Positions 52,362 to 62,159 of a DNA stretch of 64,000 bases are shown in pieces. The stretch is taken from assembly GCA_922989275.2 (NCBI GenBank), contig OV277861.1, positions 49,639,623-49,703,622 of the forward strand. Direction: 5' to 3'. The notes below the pieces were generated by a model. It was not told where the DNA came from and ran no database searches. It was given only the letters and a program-made list of their open reading frames with translations. Every line of letters starts with the position of its first letter. Positions within the stretch are counted from its first letter, which is position 1. The translations under genes were made by a program, and so were the position numbers. The DNA comes from Gari tellinella (taxonomy: Eukaryota > Mollusca > Bivalvia > Cardiida > Psammobiidae).

Positions 52362-53244
52362 ACGTATTTAGCATGTTCGATCCTTTCAACGCCAATTTAT
52401 ATATAGGTTTTGTTTTTATCCCTTCACCGCTATTATTGTCGCCTGCGTCAATATTGTTGTCTGCATGGGTGTCAAACAGTTTGGTTCTTGATACGTGACT
52501 TCTGATACGGAGCCTTATTACATCTCGCTTTGAGTTACAATGTTAATTTCCCATAGACCTAAAGTTAACATTTTGCATGTCTTTTACATCTATCCAAAAT
52601 ATACAGTGATGCTCACTTATAACGAATTTCAGGGGACCTTGCAAATTATTTCGTTTTATCCAAACTTCGTCTATTGCTTTGTGAATAGTTTGCATATAAA
52701 GTAAAGAAATATTTACTCATCATACTTTTAGTTTATAATTGATTAGAGAGAAAGAAAGAAAGAAATATATAAATGCTTAGGAATTAAATCTGAGACATTT
52801 CTTTTAATTGTACCAAATAGTATAATTAAATGATAACAAAATAAGATTGGCTATGACATAAGAAATGCCATTTTTTCTTCTTGAAATTTAACCTGATCCC
52901 CGTTTTGTATTAATAGAAAAATTCAACCTATTATGAATATTAAATAAGTAAACTTTATTAATATAGAACGTTTTTTATATAGATCTACTATGTTGATATA
53001 GTGTAACGTAGTTACTTTACAGCAGCAGACATAAAATGCTGGATAAACATCTTATCTGTTCAGTGGTTATTTTTAGCATTATGTTACTATATTAAATTAT
53101 TACTCAACCTACGTCACGCCTTCTCGAATATGCGGGGGATCCCGAAAGGTCAAACTACGTCACTGAATGGTAACTCCCCTTATCCCGGATAAGGCAACTT
53201 TCTGTCATCCCACGCTTCCGTTATGCAAATTGCATAACAACGGA
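52362..53244. other. No gene seen
   Basis: AT-rich. A core-2 half (GTCAAACAGTTTGGTTCTTG, about 52470) and a GAAA run (52746-52766) are visible. Nothing else is recognised. Confidence 0.4.
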
Positions 53245-53682
53245 TGTTACGTCAATCGACTAGGTCATAAATGTTTATTACATATTTAGTCATGAGTCGG
53301 TTGCATTATTAGGGAGCAAGAGACCGTAAGACAAGTGCTAGTTACGTTGCTAGGACGTGGCTGGGATGTGCTTCCGTAGCTCTGAAGTTATTTATTCGAG
53401 TTCCTGCAGACTGTATAAAAAGAACATGCCCGCTCTGGCAGAGTAGAAAGAACTTGGGGTTTAGTAGGAATAGAAGAGAGAACTGAGATTATAGTAGAAT
53501 TCGAACTGCCAAGATGTGGAAGATGTAGGGATACGTTTAGAACAGGACTTGGAGAGATGTAGGGGTGAAGTTTTACATGCTGGTTTATAGAAACTGTGCC
53601 AGGGAACACTTTTGGGAATAAAAGTTATAGACAGAAACATTTGCCTTGTTATAAAGCAGATCCATGAACCTGAGTTACACAA
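53245..53682 (+). repeat. LTR-like segment with TATA box and polyA signal
   Basis: TGTTACGTCAATCGACTAGG to CCTGAGTTACA gives short inverted TGTTAC/GTTACA ends, as in an LTR. A TATA box (TGTATAAAAAG, about 53411) and an AATAAAAG signal (about 53618) lie about 200 bp apart in the right order. No internal retroelement coding is adjacent, so it would be a solo LTR. Evidence is circumstantial, and no target duplication was found. Confidence 0.3.
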
Positions 53683-53720
53683 CGCGAAGTGGATTAAAAC
53701 ATCGGACTATGCTATAATAG
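53683..53720 (+). repeat. tRNA-SINE head fragment
   Basis: AAGTGGATTAAAACATCGGA resembles the A-box side of the SINE at 15592 (AATGGTAAAACATTGGACTA). No B box follows. Confidence 0.3.
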
Positions 53721-53995
53721 CATCAGTGGTTGTTATCTTTTTGTAGAATACGGGTATCAAACAGCAAATAGTCCGACCAGACACAAAGTTATTAAGCATC
53801 TGATCTGGATCCAAACAAATAATGTGTCCGTCAATCACTGTGCGCGCAAAAAAATAGATGTCTCACAAGTCAAAACTGACTGGCACTTTCGAAAGGGCTG
53901 ACACTATAATAAACAAATCCTAGATAATTCCGCGATGCGTCAGCCAAAGTGGAAATTACTTCATTTTTTACCAATAAATCCAGCGGTCTTGTGCC

Positions 53996-54253
53996 TTAAC
54001 CCTTCACTCCATTACCGGTTTCTAGTTTTTAATACAGGTTGCCACTTAAAGCAGGTTGAAAGTAAAGCCGAATGCGCCTTAAGGTGCATTCTGCTTTACT
54101 TTCAGCCTGCGATAAGCTAACATCTGTTAGGATATGGAAAAAACCCCATTATGCTGCATATTCATTACTATAAAAGGAAACTGTTTTCTTAAATGCAGGA
54201 ATGAATTAAATGCTCAAACGGCGTTGCTAATTTGCTATGCAGTAAAAGGTTAA
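53996..54253 (-). mobile_element. MITE-A, TTAA-flanked, reverse orientation
   Basis: TTAACCCTTCACTCCATTAC to TATGCAGTAAAAGGTTAA. Core 1 at about 54047-54117 is tipped GCGCCTTAAGGTGC. The family arm is recognisable in reverse (AATGCAGGAATGAATTAAAT). Confidence 0.7.
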
Positions 54254-54305
54254 GAAAGAGGCGCCAATATTACCCCACTTTGTCGTCACTTTATATAAGA
54301 CTATA

Positions 54306-54665
54306 GGGTTCCAGATAAGGGGGAGTAAATTGAATAATTCAAACATTTTCTCACTCATCTATGGTGTTACCACTCATTAGAATCGTCCTTAAGAGACGAT
54401 TCTAATGAGTAGTGACACCATTTTGAAGTACTCTTTATCTATCTCTTTTTATTATGTTACTTGTTGGAGAAAATCGTCTTTAAGTGAATAAACTGAACAA
54501 ATCCAACAGTCTTATCACTCATTTCAGTACAAAATCCTGTGGTGTAACTATTCATTAAATCGTCTCTTCGTGACGATTCTAATGAGTGGTTACTTCATAT
54601 AGGTACAAATGCAGAAATAACGATTATAGATGTTTTTAAATACTACTCTTATCTGGAGCCCTATG
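54306..54665. mobile_element. Two adjacent MITE-C copies, the first truncated
   Basis: Copy one runs from AGGGTTCCAGATAAGGGGGA through a perfect core 3 to GACACCATTTTGAAGTACTC. Copy two starts within AGTGAATAAACTGAACAAAT and ends TATCTGGAGCCCTA, with core 3 tipped TCTCTTCGTGA. Confidence 0.65.
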
Positions 54666-55690
54666 GAATACAATTAAACTTGCAAACAAAAGTGCATATT
54701 TTTACAAACATAGTATTTTTTTCCATGAAATAACTTTTCAAGAAACGTTGATCAAATTAAATTTAATTGTTCTTAAGTTCAATTGAAAAATGTTTCTAAT
54801 ATTTAGCTATTTTGTTTTGGAGACATAGCATAGGAATTTCAGAGCGTCTTTGTCGGATGCCCTTGTCTAATTATAATGAAACCTTATTCCAAAGAAAATG
54901 GTCACATAATTATGATTTGTTTTCAGTCTGGCAAACAACAATTTTCTATGTATCTGTACTATCCCTAATTATTTGGCCAGAAATACATGAGCAAACAGGG
55001 TAGACCCTGATCTGACTGCTCTTATTCAATAGTTGATGTGATTTGGACTTACATGTAGATTGTTTTTTGCTACAAATCCCAAGGTTAAAATGTTTTGGAC
55101 AGTTGTTTAAAAGTTTAATATATTTGCTAAGATGCTGATATTTTGTATGGAAGTGTATTTTAGGTCAAACATTGCTAAGATGGTTATATTTTGTATGGAG
55201 GTGTACTTTAGGTCCAATATTCATATTGTGATGTTAAATCTAAAAAATATGTGTTGTTATTTATTTTTTGCTGTGTTTTGGGGTTAGGTTATCTTACCAA
55301 ATATCACCAGGTTAAAGTGTTTTGGATGGGTTCTTTTACAGCTTAATGATTGTATTAGCATGCCAATGTATTGTATAGAGGTTAAATTGGGGCCCAATCA
55401 TAAATGCTGTGAAGTTTAAACTTGAAAATAACTGTAATATTTTTCAATTTTTGACCTGTTTTTGACTTGGCTTTTTGCCCTAAATAACCAGGATAAACAT
55501 TTTTTATGCCTATTTATTTATATAGGTACATGTATTATATTTGGTATGCATATTAAACTTTACAAGACCTTGACCCCAGTGCAATTTGAGTCATGTCATT
55601 TTAAGGTCAAGGTCATTTAATAGTCAAATTGGCTGAGTTTAACATTAGCGATGAGATTGAAACATCATGTGATTAAGATTTCATACCGGT
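54666..55690. other. No gene; small tandem duplication
   Basis: TTGCTAAGATG and TATTTTGTATGGA.GTGTA.TTTAGGTC occur twice at about 55124-55215. AGGTCAAGGTCA phrases occur near 55600. No coding is supported. Confidence 0.4.
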
Positions 55691-55819
55691 ATTTAGCATG
55701 TGTACTCAACTCAAGAAACTCATGAGTCCATTGCAACTTGGATAATTTCCACAAAAAGTCAGGGTCAGAGGTTATATAGGCTAAATGCAAGTTTGACCAT
55801 AACTTTGAAAATACATGTA

Positions 55820-56184
55820 CAGTGTTCCCTCTCTACAACGACCCTCCCAAAACGACTCCCTCCTTACAATGACTCTTGCAGCACTTCCCTTAAAAGGACA
55901 ATTATGTCTAACACTTTTACTGCTGCAATATCGTTTGCTTAAAATTGTCGTCTGCCGTTTTCTCAATGTTACATAATGGACATTTTGACAGAAAAAAACT
56001 TAATGACGAGTGACAAACAGCTTGAATCCAGATCAGACGCCGCTTAACGCGGCGTCTGATCCGGATTCAAGCTGTTTGCAAATGTAAGGCAAATCTTACT
56101 TTTCCCTCCCTATAATGACTCCACTTCGAACAACGCACACAATGTGTGTCTCCCATTGGGTGTCGTTGTAGAGAGGGAAAGCTG
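55820..56184. mobile_element. MITE-D, intact, TA-flanked
   Basis: CAGTGTTCCCTCTCTACAAC and GTTGTAGAGAGGGAAAGCTG flanked by TA. Core 2 at about 56013-56082 pairs almost perfectly (CAAACAGCTTGAATCCAGAT; CGCCGCTTAACGCGGC tip). The host sequence ACTCAACTCAAGAAACTCAT (55706) recurs diverged at about 56212. Confidence 0.8.
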
Positions 56185-56409
56185 TAACAGATACTGCATA
56201 GTTTACACGTTTACTCAAATCAAGAAGCTCTTGAGTGCACTACAACTAAGGTCATGTCATACAAAGGCCAATGACATTTAGAGGACATGCTGACATCAGG
56301 GATATCCTGTTTTAATGGACTAAGACTCATCATTCATTTAATAATCTTTATGAACTGAAAAATAATGTGTTTTCAACACAAAATGTTTTTAGACTTAACT
56401 TTTTAACAG

Positions 56410-57600
56410 AACAGGTATATGTACCCTCATAATTATGTTTCACTTACACACACAGTCATAATATGTACCTTCACATTTTTACTAACGCACGCTGTCTCAT
56501 TTATGCAACCTCATATGTTTTATTAACACACCCTGCCTAATGTATGTACCCTCTTATGTTTCACTAACACACGCTGTTTCATATATGTGTACCCTCACAT
56601 TTTCACTACCACTCACCATCTCATTATGTACTCTGACTCTCATATGTTTCATTAACACAGGCTATCTAATGTATATACTCTCATATGTTTCACTAACACA
56701 TACTGTTTCATATATGTACCCTATTGTCTCATAAATGTACCCTCACATTTTTACAACCTCCAACGGTCTCATTCATGTAACCTCATATGTTTCATTAACA
56801 CATGCTATCTAATGTATGTACTCTCATAGTTCACCAACACACGCTGTCTCATATGATGTACACTCACATGTTTCACTTACACATACATTCTCATATATGT
56901 ACCCTCGTATGTTTTACAACCACAGCTGACTGATAAATGAACCCTCACATGTTTCACTTACAGTGTCTCTTTATGTACCCTCACATGTTTGACTTACAAA
57001 CAGTCTCATATATGTACCCTCATATGTTTCACTTACACAAACTGTTTCATATATATGTACCCTCGTAAGTTTTACTACCAGCTGACTCATATATTAACCC
57101 TCGTATGTTTTACTTATGAACAATGTCTAATATATGAACCCTCAAATGTTTTACTCACACACACTGTCTAATATATATGTATCCTCATATGTTTCACTTA
57201 CACACACTGTCTCATATATGTACCCTCGTATGTTTCACTACTACAGCTGACTTATATATGTACTAATATGTTTCACTTACAAATACTGTCTAATATATGT
57301 AACCTCGTGTATTTCTCTTACACACAATATCTCTTAGATGTACCTTCATATGTTTTACTGACACTACCTGTATCCTATATGTACCTTCATATATTTCACT
57401 TACACACGCTGTCTCTTAGATGCATCTTCATATGTTTTACTTGCACATGATGTCTCATTCTATGAACCTTCATATGTTTTTACTTACACACGTCTTCTCA
57501 TTTATATACACTCACAGTTTCACTAACATATTTACATGCTGTCTCATATATGTCCCTTAATATGTTTTACTAACGCCCTCTTATTAGTATAGCATTTTTT
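56410..57600 (-). repeat. Minisatellite (about 41-bp unit) derived from zinc-finger coding sequence
   Basis: Roughly 28 diverged units of the type TATGTACCCTCATATGTTTC followed by ACTTACACACACTGTCTCA. On the minus strand each unit contains GTGAAACATATGAGGGTACA, which translates to VKHMRVH in one frame, the H-x3-H end of a C2H2 finger. The array begins where the terminal finger of the adjacent gene ends (VKHIKGH at about 57549-57566). Short open frames inside are repeat translations. Confidence 0.7.
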
Positions 57601-57628
57601 ACACATGTCACACGTGTATGGTTTATCA
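57564..57628 (-). pseudogene. Tenth zinc finger, out of frame
   Basis: Immediately after the stop of the nine-finger frame, the next frame reads GDKPYTCDMCKKCYTNKRA and ends VKHIKGH, with C-x2-C-x12-H-x3-H spacing intact. One extra base in the CCC at 57629-57631 (GGG on the coding strand) separates it from the ORF. The finger's own frame meets a stop right after HI. Confidence 0.65.
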
Positions 57629-58453
57629 CCCTGTGTGTGTCCTCATGTGTACCTGTAAAGCATGTTTATCAACAAAGGTCTTATCGCACAGGTCACACTT
57701 GTATGATTCCTCTCCTGTATGTATCGTGGTGTGTTTTAATAAATAGTTTTTCGTTGTGAATGATTTATCACACACGCCGCACTTGTATGATGGTCTTTCT
57801 CCTATATGTATCCTCGTGTGATTCTTTAAAGTGGCCTTGTTATTAAACGTCTTATCGCACAGGTCACACTTGTAAGGTCTCTCTCCTGAATGTATTATCT
57901 TATGTTGCACTAAGCTGAAAGACTGAGTAAATGATTTTCCACACATGTCACACAAGTAAGGTCTCGCTCCTGTATGGATTTTCATGTGCTCAGCTAAAAT
58001 GCTTTTCCTCTGATATGACTTGTCACACAGGTCACACTTGAAAGGTTTCTCTCCTGTATGTATCAGCTTGTGTCTCACTAACGAGTTACTCTTAAGAAAT
58101 GTCTGATCACACATACTACACTCATAAGGTCTCTCGCCTTTATGTACCAGCATGTGTTGCGTTAAACTGCTATTCCTAGTAAATGACTGTTGACAAAGGT
58201 CACACTTGTAAGGTTTCTGTTTTGTATGTGTCATCATATGTCCCTTTAAAACATGCTTCTGTCTAAACGGTTTTTGACACAGATCGCACTTGAAAGGTTT
58301 CTCTCCCGTATGAATCGTCCCGTGTCTCCTTAATTCGCTCGACCATTCAAAGGAGTGTCCACAAATTTTACACTTGTGCTGTCTCTTTCTGGAATGCATC
58401 GTCAGTGTATTGCAGTGAATTCTTGTTCTAATGATAGGTAACACAGGTCGCAT
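57626..58453 (-). CDS. C2H2 zinc-finger protein, nine tandem fingers
   Basis: The 275-codon frame encodes nine consecutive C2H2 fingers joined by canonical linkers (HTGEKPF, HKGERPY, HSGERPY, HIGERPSY, HTGEESY). The first finger starts at KCKICGHSF (about residue 26) and the last ends HMRTHTG at the stop. Such arrays bind DNA sequence-specifically, and proteins of this kind are usually nuclear transcription regulators. No KRAB, BTB or ZAD domain is visible in this exon. The ATG at 58453 follows an in-frame TAA, so it may be the start. However, a good splice acceptor (TTGTGTTTCAG, about 58494-58504) just upstream suggests an internal or final exon whose true frame enters elsewhere. The 3' end is truncated by a one-base shift before a tenth finger and adjoins a minisatellite. 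Finger phasing is otherwise intact, so the array decayed recently or the shift is an assembly error. Confidence 0.85.
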   Translation of the reverse strand: MRPVLPIIRTRIHCNTLTMHSRKRQHKCKICGHSFEWSSELRRHGTIHTGEKPFKCDLCQKPFRQKHVLKGHMMTHTKQKPYKCDLCQQSFTRNSSLTQHMLVHKGERPYECSMCDQTFLKSNSLVRHKLIHTGEKPFKCDLCDKSYQRKSILAEHMKIHTGARPYLCDMCGKSFTQSFSLVQHKIIHSGERPYKCDLCDKTFNNKATLKNHTRIHIGERPSYKCGVCDKSFTTKNYLLKHTTIHTGEESYKCDLCDKTFVDKHALQVHMRTHTG

Positions 58454-58493
58454 GTGGTTTTACTTCAATATTCTGTGCTTCACTTGAATTGGC

Positions 58494-58504
58494 CTGAAAC
58501 ACAA
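58494..58504 (-). promoter_or_regulatory. Candidate splice acceptor of the zinc-finger exon
   Basis: On the minus strand TTGTGTTTCAG precedes GCCAATTCAAGTGAAGC. From there a frame open to about 58433 (ANSSEAQNIEVKPHATC) does not match the finger frame, implying a shift or a different exon boundary. Confidence 0.4.
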
Positions 58505-58599
58505 TTCAATTATTGAGTTTTTTTAACAGTTGCAATCATACAAAAAACTTTACGTTTATTCAGATCACCAGATAAGGTAAGCACTTCAAATACTAATGC

Positions 58600-58745
58600 A
58601 TATCCTTCTACATCTACCAAACCTAGGATTTAACTATCATTAGAATCGTCGCATTGCGACTTATGAATAGTCACATCATTACGTTTGGAAGAGGTATAAA
58701 GTAAAAAACTTTGGAATTAAGTACATGTATATTAATAGTATATTG
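58600..58745. mobile_element. Strongly decayed MITE-C
   Basis: CCAGATAAGG, ATTAGAATCGTCGCATTGCG and a TTTGGAAGAGGTATAAAGT tail follow the MITE-C order with a shrunken core 3. Confidence 0.45.
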
Positions 58746-58749
58746 AGCC

Positions 58750-61437
58750 CCTCCTGATAGGGTGCTACTACAAGCCCAAAGAAAACTATCCTCACAGTCT
58801 AGCAGAATTTCAAAAACCACTAACCTTGGCTGCAAAAACAAACGCTATACCTTGGGTTGGGAAAATTTTAACATGCCCAAAATGAACTGGTCTACCATCC
58901 CACCTACACCAGATTGCAAACTTCAGGCCTTTTATAGAGAATTCATAGATATCTTGTATGACGGAAATCTTACCCAACTAGTGACTGAACCGACCAGAGA
59001 AAACCACATACTCGACCTTTTTCTGACAAATAATCCTTCAATAGTTAGCAGAACCAATGTTATACCAGGCATTAGTGATCATGATGCTATCCTGATAGAG
59101 TCTCACACATCTGCTCGCATGAAACCCCAAACCCAAGAAAAATCCACCTATACAAGAAAGCCGACTGGACGGACTGAAGACAAATCTACAGAACTTGCAC
59201 AATGCACTCACAACATCTAACGCATACAACAACTCTCTGGCGGATCATCTCCTCATCTATAGAAGAAGGTATTAACAGTTTTATCCCTACAAAATGGGCA
59301 TCCACAAATAACAAATTACCAAATTACCATGGATAAAAGCAGACTTAAAACTATTATTTCGGAGACGTGAAAAGATATACAGAAAGTTCAAGTCTCAGGG
59401 AACTAGTAGCTTGAGAGAAAAATACCCATCTTTGAAACACCAATGCAGAAAAGAGACCAAACTGGCATACCAAAAGTACTTTGAAGAAATCTTGAATATT
59501 GACTCTGATCAAAGCCAGACACACAACCCCACACAACAAAAAAAAACTACACTCCTTCTTCAAACACTCTAAACAAGACTCGACGGGTATAGACACACTA
59601 CAGACAAAGACAAGGTAAACATTCTCAATGAACAATTTCAGTCAGATTTTACCAGCAAATCGCACCTGTCACTAAAACGCCTCTCCGAGATGAGAGTAAA
59701 GGAAAATAGAGACTCAGGTATAGTGATACCCTTTTCAAAGCCTAGTCCACATGCACCCATGCCAGACATAGCAGTTTCATTGAATGGAGTAGAGAAACTC
59801 CGTTTAGACATAAACCCACACAAAGCTGCAGGCCCTGACCAGATAAGGCACATAGTCCTGAAGACTACTGAAATAGAAATTGCCCCAATCGTTACTGAAC
59901 TATTAAGGAAACCTCTTGCGACCCCCCCCCCCCCCAGAAGTATGGAAAATGGCGAACGTTGCTCCAGTATTTAAGAAAGGCACCAGGTCAGACCCCGCCA
60001 ATTACCGCCCAATCTCTCTCACCTGTATCCTTTGTAAGTCTCTCGAACATGTCATCGCATCTAGCATCACTAAACACTTCACTAAACACAACCTATTCTA
60101 TGAATAACAACATGGCTTTCGGGAAAAAGATCATGCCAGACCCAACTCCTGATGCTTGTTGACGACATTCTGAAATCTGTAAATCTGAAAAGCCAAGTGG
60201 ACCTGATTCTTTTGGATTTCTCTAAAGCCTTCGATATGTTAAACCACGAAAAACTGCTCTACAAACTTCATTTTTACGGCATAAGAGGCCACATCCTATA
60301 TTGGATTAAGAGCTTTCTAGACAATAGGTCACAGTCAGTCTTAGTAAAGGGTTCCATGTCAAACGTTATCCCAGTCCCTTCCGGTATCCCTCAGGGTTCT
60401 GTCCTAGGTCACCTACTCTTCTTAATCTATATAAATGACCTTCCCGAGTATGTTAATTTCTCTAAAGTACCCTTATTTGCAGACGATACTGCTATCTACT
60501 TCTCTTTGACCAACGTGAATCATTCTAGCTTTCTACAACAAGATCTGCATCAGCTTGAGAAATGGGAACAACACTGGGGCATGTCTTTCAACCCAAAGAA
60601 ATGACAAGTCATACAAATCACCAAGAGAAAAAAATCCCATATCTACACAATATGCACTACACAACACAAAACTAGACATAGTCACATCAGCAAAATACTT
60701 AGGGATTCCACCTACAGATGATCTTATATGGAACACACACATAGACAGTTTTACACGAAAAGCAAACCAAACTCTCCCATTCTTATTGCGCAACATCAAA
60801 GTTCATTCCGAAATTCTCAAGTCCACAGCGTACAGAACACTTGTCAGACCCCAGCTCGAGTATAGCGCAGTTGTGTGGGCACCACACACTGGCGCACTGG
60901 TTGACCAGGTAGAGTCAGTACAGCGAAGGACTGCTCGCTGGGCAAAGAGAGACTATGGACGAACGTCCAGTGTGTCAGACATGTTGACCTCCCTAAATTG
61001 GAGAAGACTAGACTTGCGCCGTATGACCAAAGACTCGTAATGTTTTATAATATTATTAATAATCTAGTAGCAGTTCCTCTTCCTGAATATATCACTCCAT
61101 CCTTTAGACCATCAAGAAAGTCCCCCACTAAAGCATTCCAACAAGTTCAAACTAAAACAGACTACCATAAGTACTCCTTCTTCCCCAGATACATTGTTCA
61201 CTGGAATGCTTTACCCCCTGATAGTGTAACCCTGTCCCTACCCAAGTTCAGTCCGGCTGTTAGCCAGATTGAACATATCTTCCCATAATCCAACCTGCTC
61301 TGTTTTTAAACCTGCTTTTAACATTCTTCTTTGTATCTTTTAACTTTTACTTTTATTCACTTAACATTCTTCACAGTTGACGCGCGTCAAGTCTATGTCC
61401 CCACCAAGGGTTTGACTCAGTGGAAGATAGATAGATA
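58750..61437 (+). pseudogene. Non-LTR retrotransposon (CR1/jockey-like), 5'-truncated and frameshifted
   Basis: Coding order is the C-terminal part of an APE-type endonuclease (FNMPKMNW near 58880; ISDHD near 59075), a basic linker, reverse transcriptase, and a C-terminal region ending WNALPPDSV (about 61203). RT blocks seen are HKAAGPDQI (59820), NVAPVFKKGTRSDPANYRPI (59956-60015), DFSKAFDMLNHEKL (60217), GIPQGSVLG (60382) and FADD (60478-60489, catalytic). Lesions are a frame change at the C-run 59919-59934, a TAA at about 60104, one near 60125 in an A-run, a TGA at 60602, one near 60635 in an A-run, and one near 61020. It cannot make a full protein. The 3' end carries GATAGATAGATA (about 61426), as CR1/L2 elements often end in short repeats rather than poly-A. 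Confidence 0.85.
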
Positions 61438-61975
61438 TTCACGCGTTCTTATTTGGAGCCCAGATAAAAATAATATTTCCTCTTTTTAATTCTAATCGTA
61501 CATCATAACATGCATCTAACAGCAACAAAAGTCAATTGTTGCACACTGAAAAAATAGATAAATCCATTTATTCCTAGCACCGAGTACACTCGTCGTCCAT
61601 TATCCGTTGATAAGTACACCTGTCCTATAGAAAAAAGTGTAGGTCCAGATTAGTCTTCTGCTGTTATTTCTCAAAGTTCGATTTTTATAACTTGACTGAA
61701 TCAACTACAAGAAAGTAAGTATACTTACATCATTTATTCCTGAATTGATAAAAGTTTTTAAATCTTCAGCTGATGATATGCAATGCAAAACGCAAAGAAA
61801 TCGCTATACACCAACCCAATCACGTTGGTGCGATAATAATGCTAAACGTGACAAAACTATCTCACTAAGATATTTTAGAGTTACGAACGACAGCTACCTT
61901 ATGATTTAATATAGTATAAATTATCACGTAACAAACCCAAATCTCTCTGCAAAATGAAGAAACATAAACATGCCA
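61438..61975. other. No gene seen
   Basis: AT-rich. It includes a MITE-B-like phrase (GTCTTCTGCTGTTATTTCTC, about 61651). No other structure is supported. Confidence 0.4.
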
Positions 61976-62123
61976 GGGTCCAAGGTTATAAAGCTTTCCA
62001 GTTGAGTCAAAAGTCGTTTTCAAGCATTTGATTGGTCAGATTTGAGCCTAGGCTCAAATCTGACCAATAAAATGCTTGAGAACACACCCAGACTCAGCTC
62101 AAATGCTTTATAACTTTGGACCC
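61976..62123. mobile_element. Palindromic MITE, GGGTCCAAGGTTATAAAGC ends
   Basis: GGGTCCAAGGTTATAAAGC is mirrored by GCTTTATAACTTTGGACCC. The centre ATTTGAGCCTAGGCTCAAAT is a perfect palindrome within longer pairing arms. CAGGG occurs at both outer edges and may be the target duplication. Single copy in this window. Confidence 0.65.
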
Positions 62124-62159
62124 AGGGCTTAACATAAAGAGTTGACAGACGCTAGGAAA

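Noticed and set aside
53388..53682. Two 73-residue minus frames
   Set aside because: Overlapping frames in an LTR-like segment; serine/proline-rich with no family resemblance.
56540..57450. Several 60-64-residue plus-strand frames
   Set aside because: They are translations of the minisatellite and share repeated phrases.
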